Shown here piece after piece: positions 1-5,803 of a stretch of DNA of 5,803 nucleotides. This DNA comes from Methanobacteriota archaeon (GTDB lineage Archaea > Thermoplasmatota > Poseidoniia > MGIII > CG-Epi1). The translations under genes were made by a program, and so were the position numbers. Positions within the stretch are counted from its first letter, which is position 1. Every line of letters starts with the position of its first letter. Under the pieces are notes generated by a model. That model saw only the letters and a list, made by a program, of their open reading frames with translations. It did no database searches and was not told where the DNA came from. The stretch spans positions 1 through 5,803 of the forward strand of contig PSPB01000041.1 of assembly GCA_003193815.1 (NCBI GenBank), read 5' to 3'.

Positions 1-594
1 GTCGCCGGAGTCTCGACGACGAAGAAATACCGGCGCGGCCGCAGCGGCCCCCGGGTGACGCTTCTCGACTGGGGCGTCAAGCAGTCCATCGTCACCAATC
101 TTGCGCAGGACTGCCGCGTCACGGTCGTGCCATGGGATACCGACATTGTGGGGCTCGAGCGGACGAAGCCCGACCTGGTATTCATGTCCAACGGCCCGGG
201 CGACCCCGCGCATCCGGAGATGGCGCCGGTGGTCGCGACCGTCCAGCAGGCGCTCGACCGCTGGCCAGTCGTAGGCATCTGCCTCGGTCACCAGATTCTC
301 GGCCTTGCCTTGGGCGGAAGCACCTACAAGCTGCGTTTCGGGCACCGCGGCGTGAACCAGCCGGTGCACGATACCGACGCCGACCAGGTGTTCATCACGT
401 CGCAGAACCACGGCTTCGCGCTCGGCGAAATGCCGGATGGTATTTCGCAAGTCTTCACCAACCTGAACGACCGCACTTGCGAGGGCATCCGCGGTCCCGG
501 CTGCTGGTCTGTCCAGTTCCACCCCGAAGCGTCACCAGGGCCGCTCGACGCCAACGTGCTCTTTGAGCGGGTGCGGGAGATGGTTGATGGGTGA
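1..594 (+). CDS. carA: Carbamoyl-phosphate synthase small (glutaminase) subunit, 5'-truncated by window edge
   Basis: The frame is open from base 1 and ends at TGA 592-594, giving the last 197 residues; the N-terminal small-chain domain lies outside the window. The visible part is a class I glutamine amidotransferase domain. It hydrolyses glutamine and passes ammonia to CarB for cytoplasmic carbamoyl phosphate synthesis, feeding pyrimidines and arginine. Seen in the sequence: an SNGPGDP oxyanion-region motif, the nucleophile Cys in GICLGHQ (Cys codon 280-282), a GHRGVNQPV motif, QNHGF, and the His and Glu of the triad in FHPEASPGP (His codon 520-522, Glu codon 526-528). All three catalytic residues are present, so the domain looks active. 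The GTG at 55 is internal, because the sequence before it (VSTTKKY and a basic stretch) matches the linker normally found before the LLDWGVK strand. The stop overlaps the carB start by 8 bases, implying coupled translation. Confidence 0.97.
   Translation, partial: VAGVSTTKKYRRGRSGPRVTLLDWGVKQSIVTNLAQDCRVTVVPWDTDIVGLERTKPDLVFMSNGPGDPAHPEMAPVVATVQQALDRWPVVGICLGHQILGLALGGSTYKLRFGHRGVNQPVHDTDADQVFITSQNHGFALGEMPDGISQVFTNLNDRTCEGIRGPGCWSVQFHPEASPGPLDANVLFERVREMVDG
575..580 (+). promoter_or_regulatory. Probable ribosome binding site for carB
   Basis: GGGAGA lies six bases before ATG 587, inside the end of carA. It is purine-rich and resembles a Shine-Dalgarno site. It favours ATG 587 as the carB start over the in-frame TTG at 563, which would add eight residues (SGCGRWL type) with no counterpart in CarB proteins. 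Translational coupling from carA could act with or without this site. Confidence 0.5.
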
Positions 595-3500
595 AATTGC
601 CCACGAACCGGCGCTGAAAGTGCTGGTTCCCGGCTCGGGACCGATTATTATTGGACAGGCCGCGGAATTCGACTACTCCGGCTCGCAATGTTGCGCCGCG
701 CTGCGCGAGGAGGGGCACACGGTGGTGCTGGTCAACAGCAATCCCGCCACTATCCAGACCGACCCCGAGACAGCCGACACAGTTTACATCGAGCCGCTCA
801 ACGTAGCGACGCTCGAGCGCATCATCGAAAAGGAGCGGCCGGACGCCATCATGCCCGGCATGGGCGGCCAGACCGGACTGAACCTGACCACCGCGCTGGC
901 GGAAGCGGGCGTGCTGGAGAAATACAACGTGCGACTGCTCGGAACTTCGCTCGAAACCATCGAGATGGCCGAGGACCGTGAGAAGTTCCGGTTGCGCATG
1001 GTCGAGCTGGGCGAGCCGGTGCCGCAGAGCGGCGTGGCGCAGGACCTGCCGCAGGCGCTGGCGCTCGCCGAGAAACTGGGATACCCGGCAGTCATCCGCC
1101 CCGCCTACACGCTCGGCGGCACCGGCGGCGGCATCGCGTTCTCGCCCGAAGAACTGGAGGTCATCGCCGGCCGCGGGCTGGCGCTTTCACCGACGACGCA
1201 GGTGCTGATTGAGGAGTCGGTTCTCGGCTGGCAGGAATTCGAGTTCGAGGTGCTGCGCGACTGCGGTGACGACGCGGTCGTCATCTGCTCGATGGAGAAT
1301 CTGGACGCGATGGGCGTCCACACTGGGGAATCCATCGTCGTCGCGCCGGCGCTGACCCTGCCCGATACGCATTACCAGCGACTGCGCTCGTCGGCGCTGA
1401 AGGTGGTGCGCGGGCTCGGGATTGTTGGCGGCTGCAACGTCCAGTTCGCGTTCGACCCCGTCAGCACCGACTACGTGGTCATCGAGGTCAACCCGCGCGT
1501 CTCGCGCTCGTCAGCGCTGGCGTCGAAGGCGACCGGCGTCCCGATTGCCCGCATTGCGACGTTGCTGGCGCTGGGGCGCCGGTTGCACGAGCTGTCGAAC
1601 CGCGTTACCGGCAACACTAGCGCCGCCTTCGAGCCGGCGCTGGACTATATCGTGTTGAAGATTCCGCGCTGGCCCTTCGACAAGTTCAAGCTCGCCGAAC
1701 GTGACATCGGAACGCAGATGAAATCGACCGGCGAAACCATGGCCATCGGCCGCTCGTTCGAGGAATCTCTCCTGAAGGGCTGGCGCTCGCTCGGCCAAGG
1801 ATGTGGCTTTCCCGAGGGCGTCGCCGAGCGCGGCCCGGCGCTCGAGGAATTACTGCGCCAGCCCACAGACCGCCGACTGGAAGCGGTCTGGGAAGCGCTG
1901 CGGCAGGGCCTCGGCGCGAAAGCGGTGGCGGAGCAGACCGGCTTCCACGCCTTCTTTACGAGCCGCATCGCGACGCTGGTCGCACTCGAGGCGGAGCTGG
2001 CCGTAGGCAAGCTAGCGCCAGAGCTGCTGGCGCGCGCTAAACAGGCGGGGTTCGGCGACGCACACATCGCGCACGCTTGCGGCCTGCCCGAAGCGGAAGT
2101 GCGCGAGGCGCGCCACGCGATAGGACTACGCAGCAGCTACCTGATGGTTGATACCTGCGCCGGTGAGTTTGCTGCGCGGACGCCCTACTTCTACTCGACC
2201 TGCGGCGATTCCGGAGAGGAAGTCGAGCGCGGTCGATCGGTGGTCATCCTGGGCTCGGGACCGATTCGCATCGGACAGGGCATCGAGTTCGACTACTCGA
2301 CGGTCCATGGCGTGCAGGCGGTACGCGACGCCGGCCTTGAGGCGGTCGTCGTGAACAACAATCCCGAGACCGTCTCGACTGATTTCGACGCGTCGGACCG
2401 ACTATACTTCGAGCCGCTCGACGCAGAGGCGGTCTGCGACATCCTGGATGTCGAAAAACCGGAAGGGGTTATCCTGCAACTGGGCGGGCAGACCGCCGTC
2501 AACCTGGCGGACGCGGTCGCCGAACATATCACCAGCAGCGGGCTGGAGACACGCATTCTTGGCACGCCGGTCGCCAGCATGGCCGATGCCGAGGACCGCC
2601 CGAAATGCGGCGCATTGATGCGGAAAATAGGCGTGCGCATGCCTGAATGGGCGGCCGCCACATCGGCTGACGAGGTGGTCGAGTGCGCCGAGCGCATCGG
2701 CTACCCGGTGCTGGTGCGGCCGTCGTTCGTACTTGGCGGCCGTGGAATGGAAATTATCCACAACCGCCAGCAGCTCGATACCTACCTGCGACTCGAAACT
2801 CATGCATCTCCGGAGCGGCCGGTGCTGGTCGACCGCTTTCTTGAGGGTGCTCTGGAGCTGGACGTCGACCTGGTCTCCGATGGGGAGCGAGTGCTGGTGG
2901 GGGCCATCATGGAGCAAATCGAGATGGCCGGCGTCCACTCGGGCGACAGCGCATGCGTCATCCCGCCGCAATCGCTCACGAAAAAACAGATGAGGGAAGT
3001 CGTCAAGCTCTCGACGCAAGTCGCCCGCGCGCTGGGCGTTGTTGGTGCCGCCAACCTGCAGATTGCGGTACATAGCGGCGAGCTGTTCCTGCTCGAGGCC
3101 AACCCGCGCGCCAGCCGCACGCTGCCGTTCGTCTCCAAGGCGACCGGCGTGCCGCTGGCGCGGCTGGCCGTGCAGGCGATGCTGGGGCAGCCGCTGCCGA
3201 AGCTGCCGAGCCCGCTCCCGACGCACGGCGTCGCGGTCAAGGTGCCGACCTTCTCCTGGCTCAAGCTGCCCGGGCTCGACACGGTGCTGGGGCCGGAGAT
3301 GAAATCGACCGGCGAAGCGATGGGGCACGGAGCCAGCTTCGGCACCGCCTACCGGCGGGCGCTGGCGGGCGGCAACCGTTCGCTACCGCGCAGCGGAACC
3401 GTGTTCCTGTCAATCTCCAACCGGCTCAAAGTTGATTTCCAGGATGTGGCGCAGGGGCTTGCCGGGCTCGGCTTCCGGCTAGTCGCGACGCGCGGCACGG

Positions 3501-3784
3501 CGGTCCACCTGCGGCAGGCGGGGCTCGAGGTCGAGACCGTCTGGCGCATCTCCGAAGGGCGGCAGCCCGACATCCTGGGCTTCATGCGCAGCGGCGACGT
3601 GGACTTGGTCGTCAATCTCCCCACCGGCCGGCGGGCGCAGACCGACGGCGCGCAGATGCGGCGGCTTGCGGTCGAACTCGGCATTCCGTTCATTACCACC
3701 ATTACCGGCGCCCGCGCTGCAGTCGAGGCGATGGCGGAATCGGACGAGGGTGACGTGAAGCCGTTAGGCCAGAGTCCCGCCTGA
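587..3784 (+). CDS. carB: Carbamoyl-phosphate synthase large subunit, complete
   Basis: The 1065-residue protein (E. coli CarB is 1073) makes carbamoyl phosphate from bicarbonate, ammonia supplied by CarA, and two ATP. Residues are numbered from ATG 587. The first synthetase half (about 1-395) opens with GSGPIIIGQ and FDYSGSQ. It continues with MGGQTGLNL, AEDRE (Arg131), the RPAYTLGGTGGG loop, GVHTGES (His245), EVNPRVSRSS (Glu300, Asn302) and MKSTGE. A helical oligomerisation region follows (about 396-545) and ends in VDTCAGEF. The second half (about 550-930) repeats the plan: GSGPIRIGQGIEFDY, LGGQTAVNL, RPSFVLGGRG, VHSGDSA (His784), EANPRASRT (Glu837, Asn839) and MKSTGE. The C-terminal MGS-like allosteric domain (about 937-1052) includes ATRGTA and NLPTGRRA. 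No frameshift or loss of a catalytic residue is seen. The start is set by the 8-base overlap with carA and an upstream GGGAGA. Confidence 0.99.
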   Translation: MGEIAHEPALKVLVPGSGPIIIGQAAEFDYSGSQCCAALREEGHTVVLVNSNPATIQTDPETADTVYIEPLNVATLERIIEKERPDAIMPGMGGQTGLNLTTALAEAGVLEKYNVRLLGTSLETIEMAEDREKFRLRMVELGEPVPQSGVAQDLPQALALAEKLGYPAVIRPAYTLGGTGGGIAFSPEELEVIAGRGLALSPTTQVLIEESVLGWQEFEFEVLRDCGDDAVVICSMENLDAMGVHTGESIVVAPALTLPDTHYQRLRSSALKVVRGLGIVGGCNVQFAFDPVSTDYVVIEVNPRVSRSSALASKATGVPIARIATLLALGRRLHELSNRVTGNTSAAFEPALDYIVLKIPRWPFDKFKLAERDIGTQMKSTGETMAIGRSFEESLLKGWRSLGQGCGFPEGVAERGPALEELLRQPTDRRLEAVWEALRQGLGAKAVAEQTGFHAFFTSRIATLVALEAELAVGKLAPELLARAKQAGFGDAHIAHACGLPEAEVREARHAIGLRSSYLMVDTCAGEFAARTPYFYSTCGDSGEEVERGRSVVILGSGPIRIGQGIEFDYSTVHGVQAVRDAGLEAVVVNNNPETVSTDFDASDRLYFEPLDAEAVCDILDVEKPEGVILQLGGQTAVNLADAVAEHITSSGLETRILGTPVASMADAEDRPKCGALMRKIGVRMPEWAAATSADEVVECAERIGYPVLVRPSFVLGGRGMEIIHNRQQLDTYLRLETHASPERPVLVDRFLEGALELDVDLVSDGERVLVGAIMEQIEMAGVHSGDSACVIPPQSLTKKQMREVVKLSTQVARALGVVGAANLQIAVHSGELFLLEANPRASRTLPFVSKATGVPLARLAVQAMLGQPLPKLPSPLPTHGVAVKVPTFSWLKLPGLDTVLGPEMKSTGEAMGHGASFGTAYRRALAGGNRSLPRSGTVFLSISNRLKVDFQDVAQGLAGLGFRLVATRGTAVHLRQAGLEVETVWRISEGRQPDILGFMRSGDVDLVVNLPTGRRAQTDGAQMRRLAVELGIPFITTITGARAAVEAMAESDEGDVKPLGQSPA
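1717..1735 (+). repeat. Copy 1 of a 19-bp perfect direct repeat between the two carB halves
   Basis: This segment encodes the MKSTGE motif of the first synthetase half and is identical at all 19 bases to 3298-3316 in the second half. It reflects the ancient internal duplication of CarB, held by protein conservation and strong codon bias; it is not a mobile or regulatory repeat as far as can be seen. Confidence 0.7.
3298..3316 (+). repeat. Copy 2 of the 19-bp direct repeat in carB
   Basis: This segment encodes MKSTGE in the second synthetase half and is identical to 1717-1735. Shorter identical pairs occur at other equivalent motifs: 632-646 with 2252-2266 (GSGPI) and 1526-1539 with 3137-3150 (KATGV). 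Confidence 0.7.
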
Positions 3785-3792
3785 CCCGCTAG

Positions 3793-3797
3793 TTTTT
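3793..3797 (+). terminator. Possible T-run terminator after carB
   Basis: Five consecutive T lie nine bases after the carB stop, in a very GC-rich setting. Archaeal intrinsic termination can occur at T-runs without a hairpin. No convincing stem-loop precedes this run, and five T is short, so the call is tentative. Confidence 0.22.
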
Positions 3798-3818
3798 CCG
3801 TCAGGGAGCCGCGGAGCC

Positions 3819-3825
3819 ATTTTAA
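3819..3825 (+). promoter_or_regulatory. Possible TATA-like box A for the PAS-UbiA/prenyl synthase pair
   Basis: ATTTTAA is the most AT-rich heptamer of the 54-base spacer. Its centre is 17 bases before ATG 3839 and 26 bases before the in-frame ATG 3848. The latter distance is what an archaeal promoter giving a leaderless transcript would show. There is no clear purine-rich BRE just upstream (the bases are GGAGCC) and no Shine-Dalgarno site before 3839. This is weak evidence from position and composition only; if the organism is bacterial it fails. Confidence 0.25.
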
Positions 3826-3838
3826 CTGCCGCTTTCCA

Positions 3839-5116
3839 ATGCGGGACATGGGCGAGCAACCAGTCAGCATCATCACCTGCGATATGGAAGGGCGCATCGA
3901 GACCTTTAACAAAGGGGCCGAAGAGATTTTTGGCTATCGTGCCGACGAAATTATCGGCAAGAAAAGAGTATCACTATTCTCACCCGGGATGGTCGTGCTA
4001 GGCCATGTAGCAGGCTGGCTGAAGTCGGCTAGCGAAAACGGTGAGCACCGCACCCGCACCACTTTCGTCCGCAAGGATGGCTCGCAGCTCGCAGCCGAAG
4101 TCCGGATTACGCCCACTTTCCACGACGGTATCCAGATTGGCTATTGCGGCCGGAGCGTCGAACTGCTCGACGTGGACCCCGCCGAGACGCTGCCCCCCGT
4201 CGCGCTCGCGACCCGCATTATCCGGGTCGTCGCCATCACGCGCCTGCCATTCCTGACCGCAACATGGCTGCCAGTAATCCTGGCGACGGCCTGGGCTCTC
4301 CAGGGGGGGTTGCTCGAGTTCAATGCCCTTTCTTTCGGGCTGGTATTCCTGGGCGCGTCGCTGATGCACCTGACGGCAAATACGTTCAACGACTACTTCG
4401 ACTGGACCAGCGGCACCGACCAGCTGAACAACGACTACTTCCTGCAGCTCTCGGGCGGCAGCCGCGCGATTGAACTGGGGCTCATCAGCGAGCGAGGGCT
4501 GCAACAACTCGCTACCAGCTTCCTGTTGCTCTCGACCGCCTGCGGCATCGCGCTGATGTTCACCAGCAGCGATTTCGGATTGCTCTGGTATGGCGTTGCC
4601 GGAGCCTGCTGTGCGCTGTTCTATACCGCCGGCCCGGTCCGGCTCGCCGCCCGCCGCGGTCTGGGTGAGCTGGCCATCGGGCTCTGCTTCGGCCCGCTGA
4701 TGACGGCCGGGACGGTCTACGCTATGACTGGCATCCACTCGACCGAGGCGCTGCTGCTCGGCCTGCCGCTGGGACTGCTGACAACCAACATCCTGTGGGT
4801 CAACCAGTTCCCCGATACACCGAGTGATATCGCCGCCGGCAAGCTGCACCTGGTCGCGACGCTAGGGCTGAAGCGGGCGAGCTATGGCTACCTGCTGCTG
4901 GCCGTCGTTGCCTTCGGGACCGTATGGTGGCTGGTCAAAAGTGGAATCATGGCCTACAACAGCTTGGCCGCACTACTGGTACTGCCTTTGGCACTCTACA
5001 CTAGCTGGCGCATCATTACCCAGTTTGACCAGCGCGAACTGGCAATGAGTTGCTGGCTGACCATTGGCATCCAGTTCATGACGGGTGTGCTACTAATCGG
5101 CGGAACCTACTACTGA
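3839..5116 (+). CDS. PAS domain fused to UbiA/MenA-family prenyltransferase
   Basis: This 425-residue protein has two parts. Residues about 6-112 form a PAS domain: the opening strand IITCDMEGRIETFN, then GAEEIFGYRADEIIGK, FVRKDGSQLAAEV, and a closing strand near GYCGRSVELL. Residues about 125-425 form a UbiA-superfamily intramembrane prenyltransferase with roughly nine hydrophobic segments (near 138-154, 162-180, 222-240, 246-264, 276-296, 303-321, 349-367, 373-389, 404-421). Its first Asp-rich motif is NDYFDWTSGTD (Asn184, Asp185, Asp188, Asp194) and its second is NQFPDTPSD (Asp326, Asp330), followed by AAGK; these bind Mg-diphosphate. LSGGSRAIELGL and YTAGPVRL resemble MenA-like enzymes, so attachment of a polyprenyl chain to a dihydroxynaphthoate-type ring is the likely reaction. 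The acceptor is not proven, and another aromatic acceptor is possible. ATG 3839 is the first start in the frame; ATG 3848 is a good alternative and keeps the PAS domain. The stop lies one base before the next gene. Confidence 0.93.
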   Translation: MRDMGEQPVSIITCDMEGRIETFNKGAEEIFGYRADEIIGKKRVSLFSPGMVVLGHVAGWLKSASENGEHRTRTTFVRKDGSQLAAEVRITPTFHDGIQIGYCGRSVELLDVDPAETLPPVALATRIIRVVAITRLPFLTATWLPVILATAWALQGGLLEFNALSFGLVFLGASLMHLTANTFNDYFDWTSGTDQLNNDYFLQLSGGSRAIELGLISERGLQQLATSFLLLSTACGIALMFTSSDFGLLWYGVAGACCALFYTAGPVRLAARRGLGELAIGLCFGPLMTAGTVYAMTGIHSTEALLLGLPLGLLTTNILWVNQFPDTPSDIAAGKLHLVATLGLKRASYGYLLLAVVAFGTVWWLVKSGIMAYNSLAALLVLPLALYTSWRIITQFDQRELAMSCWLTIGIQFMTGVLLIGGTYY

Positions 5117-5117
5117 G

Positions 5118-5803
5118 ATGCGCAACTCCGGCAGTCTCAGCCTTTCACTCGCGACCAGCGAGCCGCTCGCGAGCTATAGCGAACAGGTGCGGCAGGAATT
5201 CGAAGAACACCTAGCGGCCGCGCTCGCAACCGAGGCGCAGGACATCGTGCCAATGCTCGAACGCGGCACCAGTGGAGGAAAGCGGCTGCGCCCGATTCTG
5301 TGCCGGCTGGTTTCCGACGCGCTCGAGGGTGACGCGCATCTGGCTTTCGAGTGTGGCGTTGCGCTGGAACTGATTCACAGCGGCGCGCTGATTCATGACG
5401 ACTGGATTGACGGCGACGAGTTCCGCCGTGACGCTCCCGCATTATGGCAGGAACTGGGGCCGCGCACCGCGGTGCTGGTGGCCGACCTGATGATTGCGAC
5501 CGGCTCGCTGCACGGTGCCATCTCGGAGGCAACATCGCGCTCGCTGGCACGCTGCATCCGCAGTCTCTCCGAAGGGGCCATCGCCGATTTCACCGACCAC
5601 GCCAGCTACACCGAGGCAGTCTACCTGAAGCGCATCAAGCGCAAGACCGCGTCGCTCTACGGCACCGCCGCCGAGCTGGGCGCGCTGGTCTCGCCGCGCG
5701 TCGACCTGGCGCCGCTGCTCTACCACTACGGCGAGTGCGTCGGCATCATTTACCAGCTGGCGGATGATTTCGTGGATTTGCTAAACTCGCTGCTCACTGG
5801 CAC
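5118..5803 (+). CDS. Trans-isoprenyl diphosphate synthase (polyprenyl synthetase), 3'-truncated by window edge
   Basis: The frame is open from ATG 5118 to the window end, giving 228 residues of a family usually about 300-350 long. These all-alpha enzymes condense isopentenyl diphosphate with an allylic diphosphate. Visible in order: GGKRLRP (residues 53-59, isopentenyl diphosphate binding); the first Asp-rich motif in HDDWIDGDEFRR (Asp94, Asp95, Asp98, Arg103, Arg104); AVLVADLM; SEGAIADF; KRKTASLYGTAAELG (the Lys-Thr of helix H); and the second Asp-rich motif in YQLADDFVD (Asp216, Asp217, Asp220). The positions five and four before the first motif are Gly89 and Ala90. In this family a bulky residue there limits product length, so a chain longer than C20 is suggested. 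Oddities are Ala154 where the family usually has Gln (GQxxD) and Trp96 inside the first motif. The gene starts one base after the PAS-UbiA stop with no clear ribosome binding site, suggesting coupled translation and shared function. Confidence 0.95.
   Translation, partial: MRNSGSLSLSLATSEPLASYSEQVRQEFEEHLAAALATEAQDIVPMLERGTSGGKRLRPILCRLVSDALEGDAHLAFECGVALELIHSGALIHDDWIDGDEFRRDAPALWQELGPRTAVLVADLMIATGSLHGAISEATSRSLARCIRSLSEGAIADFTDHASYTEAVYLKRIKRKTASLYGTAAELGALVSPRVDLAPLLYHYGECVGIIYQLADDFVDLLNSLLTG

Noticed and set aside
55..57. GTG at 55 as a true start for a short amidotransferase.
   Set aside because: The frame is open to base 1, and the residues before it resemble the normal CarA linker, so the gene is simply cut by the window edge.
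563..586. An alternative upstream TTG start for carB.
   Set aside because: It would add eight residues without a CarB counterpart and enlarge the overlap with carA. ATG 587 has a suitably spaced GGGAGA and matches usual CarB N-termini.
2402..3328. A 308-residue open frame on the minus strand inside carB.
   Set aside because: It lies opposite strongly conserved carB sequence, and its residue composition (rich in Arg, Gln, His, Leu) is typical of an antisense shadow in GC-rich DNA. It shows no recognisable motif.
3801..3820. GGAGCC repeated twice (3805-3810 and 3813-3818) around a CCGCGG palindrome in the spacer, as a possible operator.
   Set aside because: Six-base repeats of this composition are common by chance in GC-rich DNA, and there is no longer symmetry to support a binding site.
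3782..3838. carB and the PAS-UbiA gene lie in the same frame, separated by one TGA and then an open stretch, as if readthrough could fuse them.
   Set aside because: An 18-codon open stretch is unremarkable at this GC content. CarB ends at a normal length, and no selenocysteine or pyrrolysine-like element is visible near the stop.
3998..4849. A 283-residue minus-strand open frame opposite the PAS-UbiA gene.
   Set aside because: Its low-complexity Gln/Glu/Arg-rich translation is the mirror of membrane-protein codons; there is no domain-like pattern or start context.

Overview
The window is a gene-dense, GC-rich stretch with four genes, all on the + strand. They are the 3' part of carA, a complete carB, a gene fusing an N-terminal PAS sensor domain to a UbiA/MenA-type membrane prenyltransferase, and the 5' part of a trans-prenyl diphosphate synthase. 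Nothing convincing is encoded on the minus strand; its open frames are antisense shadows of GC-rich coding sequence. No RNA gene, mobile element, CRISPR array or integration site is visible.

Organism: CarA carries GHRGVNQPV and PEASPGPLD motifs, which I associate mostly with archaeal (and some Gram-positive) CarA. The prenyltransferase belongs to the MenA-like branch with an SGGSR motif, common in archaea and in some bacteria. A GC-rich, quinone-making euryarchaeon, for example a marine or Thermoplasmata-related lineage, is a reasonable guess. Neither phylum nor domain can be proven from this window.

Layout: positions 1-594 hold the glutaminase half of CarA. Its stop overlaps the carB start by 8 bases, so the two carbamoyl-phosphate synthase subunits look translationally coupled. 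carB runs 587-3784 with both ATP-grasp halves and the C-terminal allosteric domain intact. A 54-base spacer (3785-3838) holds a short T-run and a TATA-like heptamer and may separate two transcription units. The PAS-UbiA gene (3839-5116) is followed after one base by the prenyl diphosphate synthase (5118 to the window end), so these two look like an operon.

Working together: CarA releases ammonia from glutamine and CarB makes carbamoyl phosphate for pyrimidine and arginine synthesis. The second pair looks like a lipid-quinone module: the synthase makes the isoprenoid diphosphate tail and the UbiA enzyme attaches it to an aromatic ring in the membrane. Small residues just upstream of the synthase's first Asp-rich motif point to a long-chain product, which suits a quinone tail better than archaeal core lipids.

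The most unusual item is the covalent PAS-UbiA fusion, which suggests that a small ligand, redox state or gas may directly control a quinone-prenylating enzyme.
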